Source: Acidobacteriota bacterium | GTDB lineage: Bacteria; Acidobacteriota; Blastocatellia; Pyrinomonadales; Pyrinomonadaceae | Assembly: GCA_016700175.1 (NCBI GenBank) | Contig: CP065003.1 | Span: 1,622,001 to 1,686,000 of the forward strand | Reading direction: 5' to 3' | DNA length: 64,000 nucleotides | Shown: positions 54,463 to 62,958 of the stretch, piece by piece | How positions within the stretch are numbered: position 1 is the stretch's first letter | Layout: each line of letters starts with the position of its first letter | Notes under the pieces: model-generated | Told to the model about the DNA's origin: nothing | The model's database searches: none | Seen by the model: the letters and a program-made list of their open reading frames with translations, nothing else | Translations under genes and position numbers: made by a program

Positions 54463-55680
54463 TCAAGAGATACCGGCCGACCTTCCTTTTCCGATCACGC
54501 GGGTAGATTCGGCCGATTCAAGCTCGTATTCGATCCCTCTCCATACGATGCGCCTTGAGAAAAGGGCCGCGATGTCGTTCCAAAGGAACAGCAGAGGCGT
54601 GAAGGCCCACAGAACAGCGTGCCACTTGTACTGCAGGCGGATCTCTTCGGAATATCCGGGAAGCGCCAGGGAAACCGCATTAAGCCGAATTACGGCCTTC
54701 ACTGTGCCCGCCGCGAGAACGAGCACAAGGAAGAGCGCAATGAAAAGAAAATGCACGCCCGAGCTGAAGAACAATAGAGCAATGGCCGCGATCATGGTTC
54801 CGCAGTAGAGAGCGGAGCCGATCAGCGAGTAGGCCAAAAGGTCGGGACGGTAGACCCGCGTGATCTTCATCTGGCGGGTAGTAAATTCGAGAAGCTCCCG
54901 GAACGTACAGTCTTCGACGGACGCGGTCAGGCAGGAGGGCACGAACCGAACCTCGCCTCCCGCTTGCCGGATCATTCTCGTGAGCGCAAAGTCGTCCGCC
55001 AGTTTTCCTTCCCAGTTGTCCGCGACGCAGAGTTCCTCGAACGTGCTCCGGAGGATAGCGGTCGAGCCTCCCCAGGAGAAGTTGCGGCTGGTGTCCGGGC
55101 CCAGAGCGGAAGCGATCGAGGCATTCCAGACCGAACGTAAGTGGCTCGCTGATCCGCCTTTCTCAGGAATGAACCATCGATAGCCGGTCGAACAACCACG
55201 TTCGGCGCCTCTCAGACCGTCAAGCAGTGCCTCGAGCCAGCCGGGCGAAGGCCTCGCGTCGGAATCCACAAAGACAAGCGCTTCTGATCTGCCGGAGATG
55301 CGCTTTGAAGCCTCGATCAGATTGCGGACCTTCTGTCCGGTCGCGATCGACCTTCCGGCGACCACCAGATCGGACGGAACGGCAGGATGTTCCGTGATCA
55401 CCTCGCGGATCACGGCGCAGGCGGGATCTTCCGCGGAATCGGTGACGAAGACGACTTCGTACGCAGGATGGTTCTGGCGCATCACCGCCCTCAGGTTCTC
55501 CCTCAGGCCCCGGTCGCGATCTCGGCAGGGCACGATCACCGATGCATACAGTTCCGGGTCCGAAACTGGCTTTCCAAGCTCGCTTCGAAAGAACCTCAGG
55601 TATTCGAGACCGTTTTCAAGTGATTTCCAGCTGAAGAACAGTTGGATCAGGGCAAAGAAGTAGAAGAGGTACAGGATCAT
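54463..55680 (-). CDS. Membrane glycosyltransferase family 2 (ceramide glucosyltransferase-like)
   Basis: 405 aa. N-terminal membrane helix (1-17), a GT-A catalytic domain and three to four C-terminal helices (about 282-345, 358-380). Motifs in order: nucleotide-sugar site SVIVPCRDRDRGLREN, metal-binding DSD at 139-141 (LVFVDSDARP), DD at 229-230 (GKLADDFALTRM) and RQMKITRVYRP in place of QxxRW. This layout resembles GT21 ceramide glucosyltransferase/HpnI-like enzymes that glycosylate membrane lipids with a UDP-sugar. The lipid acceptor is not certain. Its ATG overlaps the waaA stop by four bases, so it is coupled to Kdo transfer and may modify lipid A or another envelope lipid. Confidence 0.83.
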   Translation of the reverse strand: MILYLFYFFALIQLFFSWKSLENGLEYLRFFRSELGKPVSDPELYASVIVPCRDRDRGLRENLRAVMRQNHPAYEVVFVTDSAEDPACAVIREVITEHPAVPSDLVVAGRSIATGQKVRNLIEASKRISGRSEALVFVDSDARPSPGWLEALLDGLRGAERGCSTGYRWFIPEKGGSASHLRSVWNASIASALGPDTSRNFSWGGSTAILRSTFEELCVADNWEGKLADDFALTRMIRQAGGEVRFVPSCLTASVEDCTFRELLEFTTRQMKITRVYRPDLLAYSLIGSALYCGTMIAAIALLFFSSGVHFLFIALFLVLVLAAGTVKAVIRLNAVSLALPGYSEEIRLQYKWHAVLWAFTPLLFLWNDIAALFSRRIVWRGIEYELESAESTRVIGKGRSAGIS

Positions 55681-57017
55681 CCGGCGACCGCTGCTTCGGC
55701 GTGGTTCACGGCGCCGGAATGTACCTTGAGGAACGGATCAAGTATCTCGATCGTCTTTTTTGTCGCTCCGCGGTTCGAATTCGCGACCGCGAAAGCGTTC
55801 CGGCCGAGCTCCTCGCGTCTCGACCCGTTCGAGAGCAGTTCGAAGAACGCAGCATCCAGCACGCGCGGCCAGTCCTTTTGAGAGGTTTCTTCGAGCTTTA
55901 CGAATGCATCCGCTTCGGAGAACTTCTTGGCGGCCGAAGCGAAATTGTGAAGATAGGGGCCGGTGACGATCGCTTTCCGTTCGAGTGCCGGCTCGAGAAA
56001 ATTCTGGCCCCCGTGCCGGATCAGGCTTCCACCGACAAATACGAGGTTCGCAAGCGGGTACGCGGAACGGAGCTCGCCGATCGAATCGAGCAGGACGATA
56101 TCCGCATCACCGTCGTCGAGGTTAAGATTCGCGGACCGCCTTGCCCAGGTATAACCTTTACTGTCAATAAGTTCCGCTACTTCGTCAAACCGTTCAGGAT
56201 GGCGGGGGGCGATCAGCATTCGCGCGTTTCCGAGACCTTTTCTCGCTCTCAGCAGGCGAAGCGCTTCCAGAAGGTATTCCTCCTCCGGTTTGTGTGTACT
56301 TGCCGCGACTATAAACGGGACCTTGCGGTCGATCGAGAACCTCTCGCGAATATATGCGAGCTTGGTCGCGTCGCCTCCGTCGCCTTCCTGATCGTTCTTG
56401 ATGTTGCCCGTGACTTTGATCTTCTTCTTTCGCACGCCGAGGGATTTGAACCGTTCGGCGTCCTCGCCGGACTGCGCAAGAACGAGGTCCACGTTCCTCA
56501 ACACCCTTCGGATCGTTTTCGGGATCCTGCGGTACTTGCGGGCGCTCTTTTCGGAAAGGCGGCCGTTGACTATCGCCAGCACGATGCCGCGGCGGTGGAC
56601 CTCTCTGAAGAAATTGAACCAGATCTCGGTCTCAAGAACGAGCACGATGTTCGGCCGGATCGCCCTTAAGGCCCTGAGCACGGTGAACTTCCAGTCGAAT
56701 GGCAGATAAAAGACAAGATCGGCAGTGTCTGCGAACACGTGCCTGGCGAGTTCCTGGCCGGTTTTCGTGACCGTCGACACGACGATCCTGTGGGACGGAT
56801 GCAGTTCTTTGAGTTCCTTGACCAAAGGGCGGGCCGCGTTGGTCTCGCCGACCGAAACGCAGTGGATCCATATGACAGGGCGTGCGTCCTTTCGGAATCC
56901 TTCGATCCGTCCGAACCGCTGCCTAAATCCGGAAAGGTATTTACCGCGCCTTAGGAGGAAAACGGGCATCATCAAGATGAACCCGAGCGTGTATACGAGG
57001 CTGTAGATGACGTACAT
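55677..57017 (-). CDS. waaA: 3-deoxy-D-manno-octulosonic acid (Kdo) transferase
   Basis: Adds Kdo from CMP-Kdo to the lipid A precursor at the inner membrane. 446 aa. N-terminal membrane anchor (1-20, YSLVYTLGFILMMPVFLLRR), then a GT-B fold. The N-half has the acceptor-side Glu region IWIHCVSVGETNAARPL and LVLETEIWFNF. The C-half has SIGELRSAYPLANLVFVGGSL and GGQNFLEPAL, which bind the CMP-sugar. All are clear GT30 signatures. It is translationally coupled to the downstream GT2 gene. Together with lpxK it shows a lipid A-Kdo core. Confidence 0.96.
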   Translation of the reverse strand: MYVIYSLVYTLGFILMMPVFLLRRGKYLSGFRQRFGRIEGFRKDARPVIWIHCVSVGETNAARPLVKELKELHPSHRIVVSTVTKTGQELARHVFADTADLVFYLPFDWKFTVLRALRAIRPNIVLVLETEIWFNFFREVHRRGIVLAIVNGRLSEKSARKYRRIPKTIRRVLRNVDLVLAQSGEDAERFKSLGVRKKKIKVTGNIKNDQEGDGGDATKLAYIRERFSIDRKVPFIVAASTHKPEEEYLLEALRLLRARKGLGNARMLIAPRHPERFDEVAELIDSKGYTWARRSANLNLDDGDADIVLLDSIGELRSAYPLANLVFVGGSLIRHGGQNFLEPALERKAIVTGPYLHNFASAAKKFSEADAFVKLEETSQKDWPRVLDAAFFELLSNGSRREELGRNAFAVANSNRGATKKTIEILDPFLKVHSGAVNHAEAAVAG

Positions 57018-57087
57018 TTCAGCGAGCGAAACGGATCGCCTCTGATCTTTGGGTAAAGAAAGCCGCGCAAGGGTGATCAGCGCAGAG

Positions 57088-57651
57088 CTACTTGACGCGT
57101 TCTATGTACTTCTCTTCCGAGGGATTGACCCGGATCTTTTCACCTTCGGTCATGAACGGCGGCACGTAGATCGTGACCCCGTTCTCGAGCGTCGCCGGCT
57201 TGTTCGAGTTCGACGCCGTCGCACCCTTCAATACCGGTTCCGTCTCGGTGATGGTGAGTTCAAGCGCTTGCGGAAGCTCCACACCGATAGGAGCCCCCTC
57301 GAAGAACTCGACCTGGATCTTCAAACCCGCCATAAGCCATTTCGCAGCGTCGCCGAGATCTTCGTTGCTCATAGCGATCTGCTCGTAGTTCTCGGTGTTC
57401 ATGAAATGGTGCATCTCGCCGTCGGAATAGAGATACTCCATCTCGTGCTGGTCGAGGATCGCGCGCTCGACGTTCTCAGTAGACCTGAAGCGGTGCTCGA
57501 AGGAATTTCCGGTCACGAGATTCCTGAGCCGGGTCTGTACGATCGCTCCGCCCTTGCCGGGCTGGTTGCGGTCGAATTCCATCACCTTGCAGGGCGTTCC
57601 GTCGAGAATGATTATGTTGCCTTTTCTAAGGTCGTTAGCCGACTTTGCCAT
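57088..57651 (-). CDS. efp: Translation elongation factor P
   Basis: Rescues ribosomes stalled on polyproline stretches, fitting a genome with several Pro-rich proteins in this window. 187 aa, three beta-barrel domains: KOW-like 1-65, OB 66-130, C-terminal OB to the end. The tip of domain I reads RNQPGKGGA with K33 at the position that is modified (lysylated or otherwise) in many bacteria, as opposed to the Arg of rhamnosylated types. The modifying enzymes are not in the window. The C-terminus ends GEKIRVNPSEEKYIERVK, standard for the family. Confidence 0.97.
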   Translation of the reverse strand: MAKSANDLRKGNIIILDGTPCKVMEFDRNQPGKGGAIVQTRLRNLVTGNSFEHRFRSTENVERAILDQHEMEYLYSDGEMHHFMNTENYEQIAMSNEDLGDAAKWLMAGLKIQVEFFEGAPIGVELPQALELTITETEPVLKGATASNSNKPATLENGVTIYVPPFMTEGEKIRVNPSEEKYIERVK

Positions 57652-57691
57652 TGTAATGCGGTCTTCTACGTAACTTCGTGATCTTCGATGT

Positions 57692-58219
57692 TCAGACGCC
57701 CTCGCCTTCGTACGGCAGGGGATCGGGCTCCTCTCCTTCCTTCGGGTATTCTTTGTTCATACCGCTGTAGATCACGATGATCTGGTCGATCCAGGTCTTT
57801 GCCGTCTGGTTCGAAGGATCCAGCTTCACCGCCTTTCTGTAATCTCCAAGCGCCGCGGCATATTGCCTTGCCTGGGTAAGCGCCACACCTCGCTTCGTGT
57901 AGGCCTCCGACAAGGACTTCTTGGCTGAATCGGAATTCGGCGCGGCGTCAAGCGCTTTCTTCGCGGAAGCGATCTCGCTGTCGAACGCCGAGGTGTCGAT
58001 CGGGTCCCCGCCGCGCGACCAGCCGGTCTTGCCGCCATCGTTTTGGCCTTTGTCAGCGCCATTCTTTCCGCTGCGATCGGTCGAATGCGCGATGACGGTT
58101 TCGCGGTCAAGCGGACGTTCGTTCGCCGGTGCCGTGTTCCCCGAACCGACCGGAGCCGCCGAATCGCCGCAACCGGTAAACGCCAACAATGCTATCGCGA
58201 AGAGAAGTGAGTATTTCAT
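57692..58219 (-). CDS. TPR-containing lipoprotein
   Basis: 175 aa. A lipobox LAFTGC with C17 as the lipidation site follows a short hydrophobic signal, so it is probably anchored in a membrane facing the periplasm. A Ser/Gly/Pro linker (about 18-70) leads to two or three TPR-like hairpins (about 78-150, DSAKKSLSEAYTKRGVALTQ and QYAAALGDYRKAVKLDPSNQ). The C-terminal EEPDPLPYEGEGV is acidic. Such small TPR lipoproteins often serve as scaffolds for envelope complexes. It lies between efp and the exported dikinase-like gene on the same strand with short gaps. Function unknown. Confidence 0.82.
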   Translation of the reverse strand: MKYSLLFAIALLAFTGCGDSAAPVGSGNTAPANERPLDRETVIAHSTDRSGKNGADKGQNDGGKTGWSRGGDPIDTSAFDSEIASAKKALDAAPNSDSAKKSLSEAYTKRGVALTQARQYAAALGDYRKAVKLDPSNQTAKTWIDQIIVIYSGMNKEYPKEGEEPDPLPYEGEGV

Positions 58220-58302
58220 TGGTTGATCCCTCGAATGGACAATTATCTATCTTTGGTCCCGAATCACAAAACGCGGGCGCCGGCCCGGACGATGCAGATG
58301 AG

Positions 58303-60249
58303 TCAGTTCTCGATGAACGGCCTGGACTGAAGTATATAGATCCTTCCGTCCTTGTAGCCCCATTCGATGTCCTGTTCGACCTTATTGCCGAACACGCGCT
58401 TGATCCTCGACGCCGCTGTCGCGAGCCGCCTTGCAACTGCATCGGTCAGTACGGCGCGGTCGCCGATTATCGGCACTTCCTTGACCCCGCCCTTTTCGTC
58501 GAATGTCAGGAGCGTGTCCTCGCCGGAGCGCGTCAGGACCTGGACCGCATTCGAGCTTTTTGTGAACAGTATCTGTTCAGCGACCCTTTTCCCTTCGACG
58601 GTCTTGATCCCGATCCCGCGTTTCGCGCTGATGTAGATGGCGTCCTTGTTCTCGCGGTCGAACGGGTCCTTTGTGATCATCACGCCGCTGCTGTCCATGT
58701 TCACACCGACCTGCAGCAGCACTCCCATATAGGTTCCCGTATGCTGGACGAAGCCGCGCTCGCGAGCCTCGTATGCCTCGAAATTCCAGAGCGAGGCCCA
58801 GACGGTCTTGACGGCCTCGATGATAGCGTCTTCTTCGGTGACGTTCGGCACGGTCGTGTAGAGGCCGGCCCCGCTGAACTCGGGGATGTCCTCGGCGTTG
58901 GAAGAACTTCGGACGAAAACGCCCGCCCCGCCGAGCTCGGTCTTCCACTTGGAAATGATCTTCTCGCGCAGAGCGGGATCGAACTCTGCGTTCTGGATCT
59001 CCGCCCTGAGCTGCTCAAGCTTTCGCCGTCGCGCTGGCGGATTGTGAACGAATTCGTAGTCGTACGCGAAATCCTCGATCTTCTCGTGGAAGCCGTGTTT
59101 CTCGATGAACTCCTTGTAATAAGCGAACGGGACGGCGAAACCGCCCGGCACCGCAACTCCGGCGATTCGCGCGCTCTTTACCTCGCCGAGGTTCGCGGCC
59201 TTGGCGCCGTACGCGATGCTCTGTCCCTTTCTCATTTCCGCAAGCGAGGCGAGCTTCTTCACGGACAGGTCGGACGGCGGCGCTTTGAATATTCGGCCCA
59301 GCTCTTCCTGCTGCGCGCGGTACGAATCGAGGATCTCCTTGTCGGCGGGCTTGTACTTATATTCGGTCAACGTCGTCTCGAACTCGATCCATTTTCCGTC
59401 CAGTTCCTTGAAGAGCTTGTCTGCGCCTTTTATATATGCGTTCGGAATCCCCCATCCCTTCGCGAGCAGGTTGATGTGCGAGAGCGGAGTCGACGGCTTC
59501 GTGATGATGATCCCGGCGACCGGCGGAAGATTGATAGGTACTTCATTGAGGATGATTATCTCGTTGTAGCCGATCTCTACGCTGTCAGTGAGCTCGTCGA
59601 TGATATGGACCCGTCCGACCCCTTTCGCCGTGTTTAGCGCGAGATATTCCTGGTTCTTCGAGATCTCGTCCGACGAGACGCGATCTATTCCGAGCCCCGC
59701 GCTCAGTTCGTCCTGTCTTGTCGAATTAGGCTTGAAAGCGACTTTTTTGAAGAACGAGCCGTTGATCGTCTGATATGCGTCCCTGATCTGCTCGGCAGGG
59801 ATAAGGTCCCCGTCCCAAAATTCGAACGTGAACCGCTCTACGGGCTTCTGCCAGGCGACGGTTCCGACGATAAACCTGCGGTTCTCCTTGATGTAGGTGT
59901 CTTCGAAGAAATCCGCGTTCTTCAGCACAAGGTAGTTCGCTATCAGAAAGTCTTTGTGAAAACGGTACTTTTGCGAGTTTATGTAGTAGATCCGGTTGTC
60001 TTTCCTTCGGTCTATCGCAAACATCACGTGCGGCAGCGCATACGGCGTGTTCTGGTGATAGACGCGGGCCATCGCATCGAATGCCTCCTGAGAGGCGATC
60101 TTGTCCAGAAAACGCGCCGAAGAATCCGGTTTCGAGGGCATCGCGCCCTTCGGCTCCCTGCTCGGGGACGGCTTCCGCACGGCCTGCGGCAATGCGAACG
60201 AAGCAAACAGCACGAGCATTAATGCGAGTGAAAGAGATCTGAACTTCAT
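58303..60249 (-). CDS. Exported dikinase-like protein with phosphohistidine and PEP/pyruvate-type ATP-binding domains
   Basis: 648 aa from the ATG at 60249, which begins a signal peptide (MKFRSLSLALMLVLFASFALPQA). About residues 50-245 are an N-terminal region I cannot assign. Around H258 there is a phosphohistidine-type segment PSTPLSHINLLAKGWGIPNA, like the swivelling domain of PEP-utilising enzymes. Residues about 345-648 form a PPDK/PEP-synthase-type ATP-grasp domain: GGFAVPFAYYKEF, VFVRSSSNAEDIPEFSGAGL, GVMITKDPFD and DIEWGYKDGRIYILQSRPF. Placing the His domain before the ATP-binding domain is the order found in glucan, water dikinases, and no PEP-binding barrel is present. With an N-terminal signal the ATP source is puzzling. 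Substrate unknown, possibly a glycan. Confidence 0.75.
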   Translation of the reverse strand: MKFRSLSLALMLVLFASFALPQAVRKPSPSREPKGAMPSKPDSSARFLDKIASQEAFDAMARVYHQNTPYALPHVMFAIDRRKDNRIYYINSQKYRFHKDFLIANYLVLKNADFFEDTYIKENRRFIVGTVAWQKPVERFTFEFWDGDLIPAEQIRDAYQTINGSFFKKVAFKPNSTRQDELSAGLGIDRVSSDEISKNQEYLALNTAKGVGRVHIIDELTDSVEIGYNEIIILNEVPINLPPVAGIIITKPSTPLSHINLLAKGWGIPNAYIKGADKLFKELDGKWIEFETTLTEYKYKPADKEILDSYRAQQEELGRIFKAPPSDLSVKKLASLAEMRKGQSIAYGAKAANLGEVKSARIAGVAVPGGFAVPFAYYKEFIEKHGFHEKIEDFAYDYEFVHNPPARRRKLEQLRAEIQNAEFDPALREKIISKWKTELGGAGVFVRSSSNAEDIPEFSGAGLYTTVPNVTEEDAIIEAVKTVWASLWNFEAYEARERGFVQHTGTYMGVLLQVGVNMDSSGVMITKDPFDRENKDAIYISAKRGIGIKTVEGKRVAEQILFTKSSNAVQVLTRSGEDTLLTFDEKGGVKEVPIIGDRAVLTDAVARRLATAASRIKRVFGNKVEQDIEWGYKDGRIYILQSRPFIEN

Positions 60250-60259
60250 ACTTCTCAAC

Positions 60260-60760
60260 CTAACTCTTATCCCGTGAGAGCTTTCTGAAGAACGTGAACA
60301 ACCAAATGATAACAAACAAGAAATAGGCGGTTAAGGCAAGGGAGAATGCCGTCGAGTCGAGCCCGGCTCCTGCGGAGGAGTTGGCCACGAAAACCAGCTG
60401 ACAGACGAAGGAGCCGAAAAGAAGGTTCCCGATACCGAACCAGGCCATTTTCGAACGGAAGTAGGCATAGAAACCGTCGATGTTCTCCGGGGAAAGCCAG
60501 TGGCCGCTGTTCGGGATCCTCAGCCTTCGTACCCGCTTGCGCTGGACGAGCCACGGGCCGATCCCGAACGCGCCGACGTTTAGGGCGATCATCCCGAAGG
60601 CGATCGCGAAGAACGTGCCTCTCGAGGAATAACCGTCGGGCACGCCCGACGATCCGAAGTGGACCGCCATCAAGTCCGGCATCAGCGTGAATTTCCACGC
60701 CAGGTGGATGACCGCCGCAGCGGCAGTGATAGCGTAAGCGTATTTCAAGGACGGCTTCAT
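60260..60760 (-). CDS. DUF1648-like integral membrane protein
   Basis: 166 aa with four predicted membrane helices: about 8-26, 48-70, 106-128 and 135-158. The periplasmic loop after helix one, LMPDLMAVHFGSSGVPDGYSS, matches the DUF1648 motif (PxHFxxxGxPDGYxx) found in SdpI-like and other small membrane proteins. No enzyme motif. It lies 10 bp upstream of the exported dikinase-like gene and 12 bp downstream of the GT1 glycosyltransferase, so all three are probably co-transcribed. Function unknown. Confidence 0.72.
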   Translation of the reverse strand: MKPSLKYAYAITAAAAVIHLAWKFTLMPDLMAVHFGSSGVPDGYSSRGTFFAIAFGMIALNVGAFGIGPWLVQRKRVRRLRIPNSGHWLSPENIDGFYAYFRSKMAWFGIGNLLFGSFVCQLVFVANSSAGAGLDSTAFSLALTAYFLFVIIWLFTFFRKLSRDKS

Positions 60761-60772
60761 CGGAGGCTGGCG

Positions 60773-62026
60773 TCAGAGGATCTTCTCGATCTCGTCGCAG
60801 GCTGTTCTTGTCCCGTTCTCGTTGGCTACGATGTCCCTTGCGCGTCCGGCATTTGCTTTGTACGAAGGATCGTTCAGGATCTTCCCTATCTCCGAGCCCG
60901 CCAGCTTCCGTTTATATCTGTCTCTCGACACCGACCGCGCGACCCCAAGCCTTTCGCAACGTGCGGCGTTGTCGGGCTGATCGTGCGAATACGGCATTAT
61001 CAGCTGCGGGACTCCTGCTCGCAGTGCCTGTGCAGTCGTCCCGACTCCGCCCTGATGGACCACGCAGGAGGCGCGCGGGAATATCTCACCGTACGGGGCG
61101 TAATCGAAACCTGCGCGATCCGGATCTGTCCCTTCCGGCGGATCGTTAAATATGCCGTAAAGGGCTACGGCACGCCTTTCCAGCATCTTTGCGGCGGCCA
61201 GGCTCTCTTCAAAGAAATCCCCGGGATCCATCACCGCCGCGGAACCGAGCGTGAATACGATCGGCGGTTCGCCTGCTTCGAGGAATTCCGAAAGACCTTC
61301 CGGCATCTTGCCAAGGTCGTCGCGTCCGTCGTAGAAGCAGAATCCGGTCTGAACCGCCGCCGGATGCCAGTCGGGCTGCGGCGCTCCCAGGACCTTCGAG
61401 AACAGAGCCAGGTGAAGCGCTTCGGAATACCTGTCCCGGATTATGGGGTCGTGGTCGGGATCCAGACCTATTCCGGACCTGAACTCCCTGTACGGCCGGA
61501 GCCATTTTGAGATCACCCCGCGGATCGAGGAGAAAACGACTCTGTGAAGCGGCCGGCCGAGGAAGTTCAGGTGCCTGAGGAACTGAGCGTTCGGATAGAT
61601 GTTCGGTTCGTATGTCGAGAACATCGACAAAGGCGCCATCGAAGTCGTTACCAGTTTGATACCGCGCTTTTCGGCGATCGAATGAGCCGGGTAGACGATC
61701 TCGCCCGAGATGAGTAGATCCGCTTCTTCCGTCGCGGCCATAAGGTCTTCGAACATGTCCGTCAGGCCCGGAGAAAGATAGTCCCTGATCAGCCGCTCAG
61801 ACCCCTTGTTCGCATCCATTACTATCCGTGCGGTTTCCCTGTCTTCCGGATCGAACTTCGGTCTGAGTTCCCTGAACTCGAAACCCAGCGCCTCGACCTT
61901 TTCCCTGTAGACCTCAAGCGTCGCCACGGTCACGTCGTGCCCCCGATCTCTGAGCTCGATCGAGATCGCGAGCAGCGGATGCAGGTCTCCCAGGGAGCCA
62001 TAAGGTGCGGCTACGATCTTCGCCAT
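60773..62026 (-). CDS. Glycosyltransferase family 1 (UGT/MGT-like)
   Basis: 417-aa GT-B glycosyltransferase. N-terminal acceptor domain begins KIVAAPYGSLGDLHPLLAIS. The donor-binding C-terminal domain has HQGGVGTTAQALRAGVPQLI plus MPYSHDQPDNA at about 324-354, the pattern shared by macrolide/sterol/rhamnosyl transferases of family 1. Nucleotide-sugar specificity cannot be read. Soluble or peripheral, no signal peptide. It follows the small membrane protein at 62030 by 3 bp and precedes the DUF1648-like gene. The acceptor may be a lipid or a small hydrophobic molecule, as usual in this group. Confidence 0.88.
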   Translation of the reverse strand: MAKIVAAPYGSLGDLHPLLAISIELRDRGHDVTVATLEVYREKVEALGFEFRELRPKFDPEDRETARIVMDANKGSERLIRDYLSPGLTDMFEDLMAATEEADLLISGEIVYPAHSIAEKRGIKLVTTSMAPLSMFSTYEPNIYPNAQFLRHLNFLGRPLHRVVFSSIRGVISKWLRPYREFRSGIGLDPDHDPIIRDRYSEALHLALFSKVLGAPQPDWHPAAVQTGFCFYDGRDDLGKMPEGLSEFLEAGEPPIVFTLGSAAVMDPGDFFEESLAAAKMLERRAVALYGIFNDPPEGTDPDRAGFDYAPYGEIFPRASCVVHQGGVGTTAQALRAGVPQLIMPYSHDQPDNAARCERLGVARSVSRDRYKRKLAGSEIGKILNDPSYKANAGRARDIVANENGTRTACDEIEKIL

Positions 62027-62029
62027 TGT

Positions 62030-62281
62030 TCAGGATTCTTGTTCGGTTCTCTCATGCTCTTCAGGTTCGAGGTTTGTTAAGTCCCGGCCAGCTCCGGCTT
62101 CGGCGAGGAGTTCTTTCTCCCGCTCCGCCAGGCGGCCCTTGACCTGGAAGCGTACGATCAGAAAAAAGCTCAGGCAGGCAAAGACGATGGAAACGAACAC
62201 ACCGTCGATGTTGCCAATAAAGAAGAAGGCGGCCGCCGCGGCAACGAACACCACAACAGCCGCCTTGAAAACGTTTTCCAT
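62030..62281 (-). CDS. Small membrane protein, two predicted helices
   Basis: 83 aa starting MENVFKAAVVVFVAAAAAFF, from the ATG at 62281, supported by GGAG nine bases upstream. The reading frame is open farther upstream, but that part is antisense-like shadow within the DUF4126 gene. Helices at about 6-22 and 26-44. The tail is a charged helix (RLAEREKELLAEAGAG) ending in acidic residues. No known family recognised. It sits between the DUF4126 gene (17 bp) and the glycosyltransferase (3 bp), suggesting one transcript. Confidence 0.65.
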   Translation of the reverse strand: MENVFKAAVVVFVAAAAAFFFIGNIDGVFVSIVFACLSFFLIVRFQVKGRLAEREKELLAEAGAGRDLTNLEPEEHERTEQES

Positions 62282-62298
62282 AGAATGTGGCTCCGGTT

Positions 62299-62928
62299 CT
62301 ACGGCGCCTTCTGAGCAGCCGCACGCATTCCCTCGCCTCGGATGAGCGCCCGGACGGCGGCGATCATCCCCCTCAAAGCCCTGAACACCTTCGGCGCGAA
62401 CCAGAAGAAGAAAAGCACGAAGATCCCGAGCACGACAGCGATGATCACCGGCGCGACGACCGCGAGGATAGCACCTGCGAACGCGATGACGTCTTCGACA
62501 AGCGACATCACCCAGTTCGAAACCGGCTCCGGCGAGAGGTTGATGCCGGCGCGGACAGCGGCCTTCGTTCCGTGCGAAGAAAGCGCGAGCCCGCCTCCCA
62601 GAAGCGTTGCAACGACGGTAACCGCGGCATCCATGTCGTCCGTTGCGGAATAGGCAATCACGGCGCCGGCCGGGACCCTTATGAATGTGTGGACGACGTC
62701 CCAAATACTGTCAAAGTAAGGCACCTTGTCGGCGACGAACTCGATCGCGTACAGGCCGCCGGCTATCCCTATGATCCACCAGTTGTCCAGAACCTCGAGC
62801 CCGCCAGGGAGGTGATACGTGGTCACTTTCTGAATGAGCCCGAGCACGAAGACCGTCGCGTACAGATTGATCCCGGAGGTCCATGCGGACCCGAAAGCCA
62901 GGGACAGCGTCGAAAACCACTCCATCAT
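62299..62928 (-). CDS. DUF4126 integral membrane protein
   Basis: 209 aa with about five membrane segments. The N-terminal SLAFGSAWTSGINLYATVFVLG, WWIIGIAGGLYAIEFVADKVP and FDSIWDVVHTFIRVPAGAVI are characteristic of DUF4126, a family of unknown function in many bacteria. AVTVVATLLGGGLALSSHGTKAA contains the conserved SHGTKA stretch. The C-terminus is Ala/Arg-rich and cytoplasmic. First gene of a run that continues with the small membrane protein and the glycosyltransferase. A 30-bp gap separates it from the NtrC-type regulator. Confidence 0.8.
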   Translation of the reverse strand: MMEWFSTLSLAFGSAWTSGINLYATVFVLGLIQKVTTYHLPGGLEVLDNWWIIGIAGGLYAIEFVADKVPYFDSIWDVVHTFIRVPAGAVIAYSATDDMDAAVTVVATLLGGGLALSSHGTKAAVRAGINLSPEPVSNWVMSLVEDVIAFAGAILAVVAPVIIAVVLGIFVLFFFWFAPKVFRALRGMIAAVRALIRGEGMRAAAQKAP

Positions 62929-62958
62929 TTATCTCCTCTCCGCGGCAATACGCAGAAT

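Noticed and set aside
62282..62704. Upstream part of the open frame ending at 62030
   Set aside because: It is out of frame with, and inside, the DUF4126 gene on the same strand. Cys/Arg-rich composition marks it as a shadow; the real small gene starts at 62281.
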